A stretch of DNA of 64,000 nucleotides, taken from positions 62,001-126,000 of IMG/VR virus record IMGVR_UViG_3300044796_000657. One strand, written 5' to 3'. This DNA comes from a virus. Under the pieces are notes generated by a model. That model had not been told where the DNA came from. It ran no database searches and saw only the letters and a program-made list of their open reading frames with translations. Numbering within the stretch: position 1 is the stretch's first letter; each line of letters starts with the position of its first letter. Positions 56,168 through 63,523 of the stretch are shown piece by piece. Made by a program: the position numbers and the translations under genes.

Positions 56168-57114
56168 TTAGCGGCTATCCTTTTTTCGTCCAAGTAAAGA
56201 TGTTCTGGTCTAACACATAGATCGTTATCACAGGTGTGTAATACTCGCTTACCTTCCGGAATATCACCATAAGCCAATCCGTACGCTACTCTGTGCGCCA
56301 ACTTTGGCGAATGATCTACACTGAAATGGCCGAACCCATTATGATTGTACGCCGTCCATTCCCAACACTCGCCGCTCTTGTCAACCTTCTTCCAGAATCT
56401 CTCATCAATCGATTCCTTCGAACGATTCGGTAATCTCTCAATCTTTTCTGGTGGATGATATTCGGCATCATACCAACTGTGATTGTAAACCACCGCATGG
56501 ATCGTCTGGCGGCTTGTATTGTATTGCTTTGCCATTTCACCAATGTTAACAGGCCCGGCTACAACCGCTGCTCTAATAGCATCAACATCCGGCTTTGTTA
56601 ACTTCGCATTCACCAAACCTAAGTCGGCACGTTCCAAAGCAATAAGGTGTTCTGGATTGTGGCATTCTTCATTCTTGCAACTTCTCGTCACTTCTTGCGA
56701 TTTTCTGAGAGGGGATTTGAAGAGTTCATAAATTCCACGAACCAACAATCTCATACCTGTTGGCAGAGATAGAGACTTCGGCTTTTCCCCTTGCCAAACC
56801 CAACAATCATCTACGACCTTGACACAGGATTGAATCCGTGCTTTCAGGTCTTCAACAGGAACAGTTGATTTGAGTGAGTTGGCCAAACGGAGGTGTTCGG
56901 ATTTAATACAAAGGGGATTTTGACAGGTGCGTGTGATGTGGGCACCCTTTGGAATATTTCCGTGTGTTAATTCATAAGCGACACGATGGGCAATGAGTCT
57001 CCCACCCGCCATTTGGAAAACGCCGTATAATGGCTTGGGGTTAAGTGTCCCTTTCCAAATCAAACAATCGCCTTCTACTGCTGCATTAGCCCAAAATTCT
57101 TCTTGGTTTATCAT
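56164..57114 (-). CDS. Triple HNH-type endonuclease with internal HTH
   Basis: Three HNH-like units stand in a row: HITRTCQNPLCIKSEHL near 58-74, VTRSCKNEECHNPEHL near 142-157 and VLHTCDNDLCVRPEHL near 291-306. Two units carry an AHRVAYEL/AHRVAYGL segment. A helix-turn-helix (GEMAKQYNTSRQTIHAVV) lies between the second and third. Three copies in one chain is unusual. It is likely a homing-type nuclease. It has its own promoter at 57145-57172. Confidence 0.85.
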   Translation of the reverse strand: MINQEEFWANAAVEGDCLIWKGTLNPKPLYGVFQMAGGRLIAHRVAYELTHGNIPKGAHITRTCQNPLCIKSEHLRLANSLKSTVPVEDLKARIQSCVKVVDDCWVWQGEKPKSLSLPTGMRLLVRGIYELFKSPLRKSQEVTRSCKNEECHNPEHLIALERADLGLVNAKLTKPDVDAIRAAVVAGPVNIGEMAKQYNTSRQTIHAVVYNHSWYDAEYHPPEKIERLPNRSKESIDERFWKKVDKSGECWEWTAYNHNGFGHFSVDHSPKLAHRVAYGLAYGDIPEGKRVLHTCDNDLCVRPEHLYLDEKRIAAK

Positions 57115-57144
57115 AGGATTTTCTTAAGTAAAAAATGTTTCATC

Positions 57145-57172
57145 AGTATAATGTTCTTTTTTGTATATTCAA
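57145..57172 (-). promoter_or_regulatory. Sigma-70-type promoter
   Basis: TTGAAT, 16 bp, TATACT. It drives the triple HNH gene and the two after it. Confidence 0.78.
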
Positions 57173-57179
57173 GTACAGG

Positions 57180-57326
57180 TTATCGAGTTTGCGATTTCAA
57201 AGTCGCCATTGCAACCTGATACAATTCTTTGCCCAATCTTCGTTCTAGGCTTTGACGAATATCTTGTGGCAGTTTAGGATTACGAAGTTGTTCTAAGATC
57301 AAATCCAAGCGATCATTTTTTAACAT
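57180..57326 (-). CDS. Uncharacterised 48-aa helical protein
   Basis: GGGGATTAAC precedes the ATG, and the frame codes for a charged amphipathic helical protein. It sits between a terminator and a promoter. Too small for family assignment. Confidence 0.62.
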   Translation of the reverse strand: MLKNDRLDLILEQLRNPKLPQDIRQSLERRLGKELYQVAMATLKSQTR

Positions 57327-57346
57327 GTTAATCCCCAATAAACAAA

Positions 57347-57364
57347 ACCGGCCCGAAGGCCGGT
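57347..57364 (-). terminator. Intrinsic terminator with TTCG loop
   Basis: ACCGGCC-TTCG-GGCCGGT, then TTTGTTTATT on the minus strand. It ends the gene at 57371-57718. Some read-through to the 48-aa gene is likely. Confidence 0.85.
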
Positions 57365-57370
57365 CTTAAC

Positions 57371-57718
57371 TCACGAAAGTGTAGCAAGGATTTCTTTGAC
57401 TGTCTGCTCACCGTATTTTTCTGTCCACTGTTTATACTGCTTGACCATATTGACAATTTCAATTGCCACTTCCGCAGTATTAACCACTGGCGGCTTTTCT
57501 GCACGCCCAAGGTATTGCCGATTTTTGAATGGTCTGGTTGTTCCTATGATCTTAGCACGGCCTGAAGATATGTAATTTTTAGGAACAGAGTGCCCGAATT
57601 GGTCTTGAATGTACCTCTGAATGTCTTCGGTACTTCTAAGTCCGGTATTACAAGCGGCCTTAATAGACGCAAATGTATTGAACTTCTTGACCGTTTCAAC
57701 TTTAACTTCTTCCATCAT
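57371..57718 (-). CDS. Uncharacterised 115-aa protein
   Basis: GGAGGAATGTC precedes two ATG codons. The segment TEDIQRYIQDQFGHSVPKNYISSGRAKI looks like a helix-turn-helix with a recognition helix, suggesting DNA binding. Confidence 0.68.
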   Translation of the reverse strand: MMEEVKVETVKKFNTFASIKAACNTGLRSTEDIQRYIQDQFGHSVPKNYISSGRAKIIGTTRPFKNRQYLGRAEKPPVVNTAEVAIEIVNMVKQYKQWTEKYGEQTVKEILATLS

Positions 57719-58421
57719 GACATTCCTCCTCCAGAGTAGTGTTATTAGAACCAACGCCCAATTTGCCTGCTCGAAATTTCCATGCCATCATTTTAGATGT
57801 ATCTTGATAAATTTTTGGCAATCCAATTTTGGCATCAGGAAACATCATTTGAAACATGGTTTTGTAAGTAGCAATTAACTCGTTTTTCGCCATCCTCAAA
57901 TTTCGACTATATGTTTTTGGATATGAGGATTCCATCCAAGATTTAAGGTTTGAATAATCAGCGAATCCACGGGGGATACAATAAAACGTGAAACTCAAAA
58001 AGGCATTTTCAGCTAATCGGGGCCGTAAATGTCCAAAAAGCCAAGAGAAAAGATCGCCGTTAATGTTGCCGCATAGATCGGCATTGAGCAAATCTACCGG
58101 TGGCTCTTCATCCGTCAAAACGACAGAACTCAATTCGCCATAGATACACTTAACCAAATCTTTATTGATACACTTTTGACGCACTAGACTATTTTTGACT
58201 TTAATCATTTTGTCAAAATTTGGCCCGTTTCGTTCAACAAATTTCAAAAGAGTTTGATTGCCAATCACCAACTTTTCCAACGCTTTCTTTACACACACAC
58301 CATCGCTACTTGGTAAAAAAATAGCATGTTTGGCTTCTTGCTTAATGTTGAAAGTCCAATTTCTTATTTCGTCTTTTGCCGGTCTTTTTTGAGCACACCA
58401 AGGATTATTAATACCCTTCAT
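57702..58421 (-). CDS. Uncharacterised 239-aa protein
   Basis: Basic helical N-terminal half; VDLLNADLCGNIN near residue 112 looks like a strand-turn of an alpha/beta domain with an acidic end, vaguely as in methyltransferases. No family was assigned. It has its own promoter. Confidence 0.7.
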   Translation of the reverse strand: MKGINNPWCAQKRPAKDEIRNWTFNIKQEAKHAIFLPSSDGVCVKKALEKLVIGNQTLLKFVERNGPNFDKMIKVKNSLVRQKCINKDLVKCIYGELSSVVLTDEEPPVDLLNADLCGNINGDLFSWLFGHLRPRLAENAFLSFTFYCIPRGFADYSNLKSWMESSYPKTYSRNLRMAKNELIATYKTMFQMMFPDAKIGLPKIYQDTSKMMAWKFRAGKLGVGSNNTTLEEECHDGRS

Positions 58422-58452
58422 TTCTCAGCCTCGAAGTAAAATTCATTTACTG

Positions 58453-58480
58453 ATTATACTTCCAGTCAAGCGATTATCAA
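58453..58480 (-). promoter_or_regulatory. Sigma-70-type promoter
   Basis: TTGATA, 16 bp, TATAAT. It drives the gene at 57702-58421. Confidence 0.78.
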
Positions 58481-58496
58481 GGTTTTATAAAATGAG

Positions 58497-58688
58497 TCAT
58501 TTTGAAACTAAAAATACGTCAATGGGATCGAAAGTCCTAGTCAGCCAAAAATTCATCCACGCTATTGCACGTTTGTCCCCACCGAAAATTAATATGGGTA
58601 TCCAAGCCAATAACACGAACATGCCAATCGTAGCAAGCCACAAAAGAACCAACACAATTCCAAAACAATACCTAAGCCATTTTTTCAT
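58497..58688 (-). CDS. Small membrane protein, 63 aa (array member 3)
   Basis: One or two transmembrane helices (IVLVLLWLATIGMFVLLAWIP) and a soluble tail with IAWMNFWLTRTF. The ATG directly follows the TAG of the gene before it, in frame, so readthrough would make a fusion. Confidence 0.7.
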   Translation of the reverse strand: MKKWLRYCFGIVLVLLWLATIGMFVLLAWIPILIFGGDKRAIAWMNFWLTRTFDPIDVFLVSK

Positions 58689-58904
58689 CTATGGTACACC
58701 CATTACTTTCTTTTGAACACACATACAAAACCTAGAAACACATAATGCCCATCTATCAACGTAAGGCTCACCTGTAATTAATTGCATTATCCAACACGGC
58801 CCTAAGACCATTATAGCAACCAAAATAGTCACTATGGCCAAATGGAACAAAAACAAGCATACCAATGCATATCTGATACTTTGCCACACTTTACTGATTT
58901 TCAT
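58689..58904 (-). CDS. Small membrane protein, 71 aa (array member 2)
   Basis: Long hydrophobic stretch (YALVCLFLFHLAIVTILVAIMVLG), then a Trp/Cys-containing tail (DRWALCVSRFCMCV) like its two neighbours. It ends with TAG. Confidence 0.7.
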   Translation of the reverse strand: MKISKVWQSIRYALVCLFLFHLAIVTILVAIMVLGPCWIMQLITGEPYVDRWALCVSRFCMCVQKKVMGVP

Positions 58905-59091
58905 CTGGTTCTTCTCCAAGTGATTGTAGGAAGCACTCCCACCCATGAGACCATTTTCTATCTCTTGCATGTCCGAAAAATTTTTCTATAACGATTAGAA
59001 AAAACCACGGTGGCAACCATAACAACAAAATAACCAAAGCGACAGGAAACATCACTACATGTCGCATCGCAGTCCAAATCTTAATGTTCAT
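58891..59091 (-). CDS. Small membrane protein, 66 aa (array member 1)
   Basis: Hydrophobic helix (FPVALVILLLWLPPWFFLIVI), then RDRKWSHGWECFLQSL. The three proteins share the plan of a long helix and a Trp-containing tail and may be diverged duplicates. Membrane stress, holin or exclusion roles are all possible. Confidence 0.7.
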   Translation of the reverse strand: MNIKIWTAMRHVVMFPVALVILLLWLPPWFFLIVIEKFFGHARDRKWSHGWECFLQSLGEEPDENQ

Positions 59092-59498
59092 TTCTTTGGC
59101 TCAATCTCCAACTTTGTATACAAAAAGTTATTGGTGTTATCCGCACTGAGATAAGTGCATTGGATAATGAAGGGCTGTTTGACTTTCATCCAAATTTCCA
59201 CACTATCTCCATAAGTGCTGCCGAAACGACTGCTACTCTTAACAACTTTCACTTCTAATATCGTGACGAGTTCATAATCATCGCACGTTTTGAAATCCCA
59301 TTTTTGGCCCCACTTGGCATTCAATTTCAGACAAGTAATACCATCAGGCTTTAATTTGACGATTTGTTTATGATTTTTCTCTGTCACTAAATTGGTAATT
59401 AACTCTTTGTCGTTTTGGTTTTGAACACAACTGTAGACGCCGCAAGTAAGAGAGAACATAAGGATAAGAGAGAACAGAACCCACAAAATGGTTTTCAT
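59088..59498 (-). CDS. Exported or anchored 136-aa protein
   Basis: Signal-like start MKTILWVLFSLILMFSLTCGVYSC with two possible lipobox Cys residues, then a beta-rich soluble domain. It probably faces the periplasm or cell surface. It overlaps the first small membrane protein gene by 4 nt. Confidence 0.7.
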   Translation of the reverse strand: MKTILWVLFSLILMFSLTCGVYSCVQNQNDKELITNLVTEKNHKQIVKLKPDGITCLKLNAKWGQKWDFKTCDDYELVTILEVKVVKSSSRFGSTYGDSVEIWMKVKQPFIIQCTYLSADNTNNFLYTKLEIEPKK

Positions 59499-59566
59499 GA
59501 CATTTTTCCTGTATTGTTTAGTAATTGTACAACAACAAACAACACAGATCAATACTAATTAATTAT

Positions 59567-60187
59567 ATGAAAATAGGCATCGTTTCGTGTTGGAATAAAA
59601 AGTACGAGGTGTTGGCAAATTTAGTATTGCCAAATCGTAGAATCTATTGCGAAAAACATGGTTACGAGAGTGTAGAAGTAGGTGGTTGGGACTCTGACAC
59701 GTGGGAAGGCCGGGCAGCTTGCTGGGGTCGGATGGACGTTTCAAGAAAAGTTTTGCACCGCTTTGATGCTATCTTTGTCATGGACATTGATGCTGTTATC
59801 ACCAACATGGATATTAAAATCGAAGATTTAGCTACTCACGACTTTGTCAGTACAGCCGATGTGAATGGCCTAAACGCCGGAATGATTTTAATTAAGCATA
59901 CGGATTGGTCGGCAGCATTTATGGATAAGTATTGGGAAACAGGAAAGCGTTATCAACACTTTCCCAATAGCGAACAAAGTTGTATGGCACATCTTTTGAT
60001 TTGTGAGCCACAAGAGAAGTGGTCAATCAAACCACAACGCACCATGAACAGTTTTCCATATCATCTGTACGAAGATTTCAAATTCCCTGAAGGGCAGTGG
60101 GAAAGTTTGGATTTTATTTTACACACTCCTGCCTTGGATATTCAGACAAGATTGAAGGTACTAGGTGAGGCAATTTTGGTCGATTAA
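59567..60187 (+). CDS. GT34-like glycosyltransferase
   Basis: Start MKIGIVSCWNKKY, DxD in FVMDIDAVITN near residues 70-74, and LNAGMILIKHTDW near 101-113 match the leftward enzyme at 37081-37659. The two are paralogs of the same family. Sugar and acceptor unknown. It lies alone on the plus strand and overlaps the end of the leftward gene at 60114 by 74 nt. Confidence 0.78.
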   Translation: MKIGIVSCWNKKYEVLANLVLPNRRIYCEKHGYESVEVGGWDSDTWEGRAACWGRMDVSRKVLHRFDAIFVMDIDAVITNMDIKIEDLATHDFVSTADVNGLNAGMILIKHTDWSAAFMDKYWETGKRYQHFPNSEQSCMAHLLICEPQEKWSIKPQRTMNSFPYHLYEDFKFPEGQWESLDFILHTPALDIQTRLKVLGEAILVD

Positions 60188-60776
60188 AATAAGATAATTT
60201 TTGATAATGTGTGAATCCAAAATATGTTAATATTTTATTATTGATGTCTCTAAGAATCAAAGTCAGAGTTGCTGACTTCTTTTCCTTCATGCGATCTGCT
60301 ATCCATCGTATCGGCAATAAATACTGATTCCATTTTATTTTTTGCATTTGAAAAAAAATGCCAATGCCACGACGAATAGGAATACTAAGTATCGTAAATT
60401 CGAGTAAATTTGATCTTACTTCCAAAGCAATATCAGCAGGTGAGATGTCCATTGGTTCCCAAGAAGTAATTACATATCTTATTATATCACCTTTTGCCAA
60501 AGAAGAGTTTTGGATATTTTGAAAGTGATTACTCATCCTTGAAAATTCCCGACTAAAAGTCGTTTTTTTATTTTTTATTTTTAACCACAAAGAAACATCG
60601 CTAAGTGTAATTCCCACATTTTGAATTATCACTTCTAAATACTCAGAAGAAATTATCGAAGAATAGCCTGTACTAAATTTCAACAATTTAACTTTTGGTT
60701 TATGACTCCTGATATAATTATTAATACTAATTGTTAATGCTATTAAACCTATTGAAATTGCAATTACATTTTCCAA
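60114..60776 (-). CDS. Membrane-anchored 220-aa protein
   Basis: One N-terminal transmembrane helix (AISIGLIALTISI), then a beta-rich domain (LEVIIQNVGITLSDVSLWLKI) resembling immunoglobulin-like cytosolic domains. The DNA is more AT-rich than its surroundings, so it may be recently acquired. The last 25 codons overlap the opposite gene. Confidence 0.65.
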   Translation of the reverse strand: MENVIAISIGLIALTISINNYIRSHKPKVKLLKFSTGYSSIISSEYLEVIIQNVGITLSDVSLWLKIKNKKTTFSREFSRMSNHFQNIQNSSLAKGDIIRYVITSWEPMDISPADIALEVRSNLLEFTILSIPIRRGIGIFFQMQKIKWNQYLLPIRWIADRMKEKKSATLTLILRDINNKILTYFGFTHYQKLSYFNRPKLPHLVPSILSEYPRQECVK

Positions 60777-60802
60777 ATCGTCACCTTATAAAAATAAAAA
60801 AA

Positions 60803-61099
60803 TTATTTCCTAATAAGAAAACCATCGGCAATAGTTGTTTCGGGTACGCAAATCCATGTCCGCAATTTAGGATTAATCGACATTCGATGTATAGCAATTG
60901 CGGCAATTAAATATGATTTCCCGCTACCAGTAGGAAGGTTATTGATTCGAAATGGCTTATCGTGTTGATGAAGCCACCCTTCCGTCTGTCCTTGTCGTAG
61001 AAGATCATAACCATTAGCTTTTTGATCGGGTAATGCTGACTTCAGGAGGTTCCAACCTAGTTTTGCAGCAGTGGAAATGTTAAAGTTTTTATTGTTCAT
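60803..61099 (-). pseudogene. Truncated P-loop helicase fragment, 98 aa
   Basis: FRINNLPTGSGKSYLIAAIAIHRM near residues 50-73 is a superfamily 2 helicase Walker A with motif Ia (ICVPETTIADGF) after it. The frame then stops at TAA. Motif II and the whole second domain are missing and are not found nearby. It is either a decayed helicase or a small P-loop protein with its own promoter still in place. Confidence 0.7.
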
Positions 61100-61106
61100 C
61101 TACAAA

Positions 61107-61133
61107 GTATAACAATTAATTTTATGAATTCAA
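61107..61133 (-). promoter_or_regulatory. Sigma-70-type promoter
   Basis: TTGAAT, about 16 bp, TATACT. It drives the truncated helicase gene. Confidence 0.7.
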
Positions 61134-61358
61134 TTTCGTTAACTTGGATTTTCTTTTCAAAACTCGCAGCGTTCTACCGCCTTCAATTGTTAATTTCCCA
61201 TTCGCTCTAATAAGACCGAACGAAACAAGCAGATCAAAATTAGGGCCACTCTTAACCCTCTTTTCGACAACCGACGAACCTGCCTTTTTGAGCAAGGCAA
61301 ATTGACCTGCCGTTAAAATCACTTCACCATTTCTTATTTTTTGACGAATGTTGCTCAT
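61122..61358 (-). CDS. Uncharacterised 78-aa basic protein
   Basis: AAAGGAGATCAA sets the start at 61358. Helical then beta-rich, with a basic tail (LRVLKRKSKLTK). It could be a small winged-helix protein. Confidence 0.68.
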   Translation of the reverse strand: MSNIRQKIRNGEVILTAGQFALLKKAGSSVVEKRVKSGPNFDLLVSFGLIRANGKLTIEGGRTLRVLKRKSKLTKLNS

Positions 61359-61918
61359 TTGATCTCCTTTGCCAAGACGTAATACCACCTGTCCGGTTCC
61401 ACATAATCCAACATCCACAAGTGCCCACCGATATTAACTGTGCGGTGTGGCCTTTCAACTATCTCGCCACTGCTCAATGCCCATCCACCTTCACAAACAG
61501 CCGCATAAATGACAATTTGGCTAATATCCCCCAATTTCATTGTAGGTGCTGACAGATTTCGTTCTATGGAAGCACGAATACAAGATAATCCCGTCTTGTA
61601 TTGGATGAGCGTGATTTCGCTTTTTGTAATACCGATGACAATGTAATACATGCGGTTGCGAGAACGGCTACTATAGCCCTTGCCATTGGTGAATTCATCT
61701 GCCGCCATTTCAATAGCGGTGTTAATTTTCAAGCCTTCCGGCAGAATATAGAACATTCCGGGCGTATTGGCTTGTGTCCAAAACTTGCGATCCATACCAC
61801 CGGCTGAATTTTGATTCGGGGTGATGGTTGCTACCCAATTGTTACCATTCTGGGTAAGCAAAGGTACCTTAGTCATCGCACCATCTTCAAGTGGTATCTT
61901 AACTATAGGGCGTTCCAT
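61355..61918 (-). CDS. Uncharacterised 187-aa protein
   Basis: Beta-rich throughout, with Trp and Gly turns. It couples to its neighbours by TAATG and ATGA-type overlaps. No family was recognised. Confidence 0.7.
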   Translation of the reverse strand: MERPIVKIPLEDGAMTKVPLLTQNGNNWVATITPNQNSAGGMDRKFWTQANTPGMFYILPEGLKINTAIEMAADEFTNGKGYSSRSRNRMYYIVIGITKSEITLIQYKTGLSCIRASIERNLSAPTMKLGDISQIVIYAAVCEGGWALSSGEIVERPHRTVNIGGHLWMLDYVEPDRWYYVLAKEIK

Positions 61919-62535
61919 TATTTACCTCTCAAATGGCTTAACTTATCAGCAATTTGATTACCGCCACGGGGAATCCATTTCACACGTTCACCAAACTTGG
62001 TAGAAGCAAACTGATTGTCAGTATAAATTTCATCATTGTATTCAGGCGAAGGATATTGATCCAATGCAAACTGAATACCCAATTCTTCCGCTTCTTGTGA
62101 ACTTTCGCACGCAACGTTTCGCACAAACACATCCATATCACCGTTTACCCATTTGTGAATTACGGCAATACGTGCTTTCCCCAATTTCCAACCCGCATCA
62201 ACAAAGATCCCTGCCGAAATAATAGTCTGTTTATCAGTTAAGAGTGGTTCAACCTCAACCGACAGATTTTCAATGGCACGAATGATTTTTGCCGCACCTT
62301 CATCGGTTTGTCTGTAGTTGTAACGAAGAAGTTCGTCAAGGAGAGTTCTTGTTGAAATTATCCTTGCTGACCGCCAGCCGGTGGGCATAAATTTGATTTC
62401 GCCATCTTTGTTAACCCAAACGTTATGCTTGCCACCGGCGTGCGGAATCTGCATGTGATACGAAGTATGTACTTCAACGCTATAACCATGAGCGGTAAGA
62501 AGGTCAACAACGTAATTGGCATTTATCCGGTTCAT
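61918..62535 (-). CDS. RNase H-fold protein with N-terminal extension
   Basis: The C-terminal part follows the RNase HI order: GIFVDAGWK (first Asp) near 110-118, SSQEAEELGIQFAL (Glu) near 147-160, EIYTDNQFA (Asp) near 171-179 and NQIADKLSH (Asp) near 196-204. The first 100 residues resemble a small alpha/beta hybrid-binding module but are not certain. It is a second RNase H-like gene besides 12953-13603. The ATG lies 8 nt after element 30 without an SD. Confidence 0.82.
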   Translation of the reverse strand: MNRINANYVVDLLTAHGYSVEVHTSYHMQIPHAGGKHNVWVNKDGEIKFMPTGWRSARIISTRTLLDELLRYNYRQTDEGAAKIIRAIENLSVEVEPLLTDKQTIISAGIFVDAGWKLGKARIAVIHKWVNGDMDVFVRNVACESSQEAEELGIQFALDQYPSPEYNDEIYTDNQFASTKFGERVKWIPRGGNQIADKLSHLRGK

Positions 62536-62543
62536 GTTATGTG

Positions 62544-62557
62544 GGGTGTATGGTCAC
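62544..62557 (-). promoter_or_regulatory. Conserved leader element, copy 30
   Basis: An exact copy 8 nt before the start at 62535. Confidence 0.85.
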
Positions 62558-62563
62558 AGTTCC

Positions 62564-62812
62564 CTACATTTCATCAGATTTGATAATCTTAATTTCATAC
62601 TGTCCTAGCTTATCTTCGTCCATGTATGATAAGGCTAAGTAGCAATCAGCACGGGTTTTGAAACATGCCAAAGGCATATCTTCTGCCGCTTTGCCACTGA
62701 CTATGTCATAACAGGGAATGACACCACTGCCCCAATTAATGTCCGTGTAGTAAGCACGATAGCCATCATCCTTTACAAGATCGGCATGACGAAGTTCAAT
62801 GGCATAACGCAT
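62564..62812 (-). CDS. Uncharacterised 82-aa protein
   Basis: TTAAGGAGCAAACTT precedes the ATG. Compact alpha/beta protein. It ends with TAG 6 nt before element 30. Confidence 0.7.
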   Translation of the reverse strand: MRYAIELRHADLVKDDGYRAYYTDINWGSGVIPCYDIVSGKAAEDMPLACFKTRADCYLALSYMDEDKLGQYEIKIIKSDEM

Positions 62813-62837
62813 AAGTTTGCTCCTTAATTAAACTTAT

Positions 62838-62851
62838 GGGTGTATGGTCAC
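62838..62851 (-). promoter_or_regulatory. Conserved leader element, copy 31
   Basis: An exact copy 25 nt before the start at 62812. Confidence 0.85.
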
Positions 62852-62871
62852 AGGTGAGGCTTCATGATATT

Positions 62872-63201
62872 CTATCCACAAGGATGTAAGATAATTGGAT
62901 TAGCCAAACGATAGGCAAAACTTGTGTGAGGAAATCCCGTTTTTCGCATGAGTTTTGGCAATTGAACTTTATGACGAACCAAAGTACCAACTCTGAACAT
63001 TTCAAATAACGCAGCATTGGCTAAGTTCGAAATGACATCATTGGTTTTTGTTGTTCTCATCGTTCCCTTAAATTTCAAATGAAACTCATAATGAAAAACT
63101 TTTGATGAATTGGCAATTTCACCATTTTCATGTAACCATTTTACAATCCAATCATGCATTTCTTGCTTTTTAGCTTTTGCATATGCAGTTAACATTTTCA
63201 T
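62872..63201 (-). CDS. Uncharacterised 109-aa basic protein
   Basis: Helical and basic, no motif recognised. Its ATG overlaps the stop of a 12-codon upstream frame. It ends with TAG; seven codons later an in-frame TGA lies inside element 31. Confidence 0.68.
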   Translation of the reverse strand: MKMLTAYAKAKKQEMHDWIVKWLHENGEIANSSKVFHYEFHLKFKGTMRTTKTNDVISNLANAALFEMFRVGTLVRHKVQLPKLMRKTGFPHTSFAYRLANPIILHPCG

Positions 63202-63236
63202 TCCTGTAAAGGTGTGAGACGAATGGGATCATCCAT
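63198..63236 (-). CDS. Possible 12-aa leader peptide
   Basis: AAGAGGTTAAC precedes ATG; the 12-codon frame (MDDPIRLTPLQE) ends with TGA that overlaps the next ATG as ATGA. It may couple translation of the following gene. Its short length leaves room for chance. Confidence 0.45.
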   Translation of the reverse strand: MDDPIRLTPLQE

Positions 63237-63256
63237 GTTAACCTCTTGTTGAAGTG

Positions 63257-63270
63257 AGGGGTATGGTCAC
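63257..63270 (-). promoter_or_regulatory. Conserved leader element, copy 32 (degenerate)
   Basis: GTGACCATACCCCT: the AC before CCC is missing. It lies 20 nt before the 12-aa frame and its TGA ends the gene upstream. Confidence 0.65.
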
Positions 63271-63488
63271 AAGTTCTTTATGATGTAGTCTTTGACGATC
63301 TGCGGGGTAACAGGATCACGAACTACTCCCCACGGCTCTAAGTTTTCGATACCAAGTTGTTGCATAGTGACGACGAAACTTTTGGTACAGGTTGGATTCC
63401 TGATTTTAACGTTGTCCTTTCCAACGAAGTAACTCCACTCTTTTTCATCAATATGAACTTTTCGGGAAAGGGGCTTGGAAGTTCGCAT
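63267..63488 (-). CDS. Uncharacterised 73-aa protein
   Basis: Basic start, then alpha/beta with CTKSF in the middle. Ends at TGA in element 32. No family was recognised. Confidence 0.68.
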   Translation of the reverse strand: MRTSKPLSRKVHIDEKEWSYFVGKDNVKIRNPTCTKSFVVTMQQLGIENLEPWGVVRDPVTPQIVKDYIIKNL

Positions 63489-63523
63489 CTTAGTCTATCC
63501 TTAAGGTTGAGGTTCTGTAACTT

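Noticed and set aside
306-63270. The repeated element as an attachment site, transposon end or CRISPR repeat
   Set aside because: Spacing is irregular, flanks contain ordinary genes, there are no unique spacers of fixed length, and the copies track gene starts.
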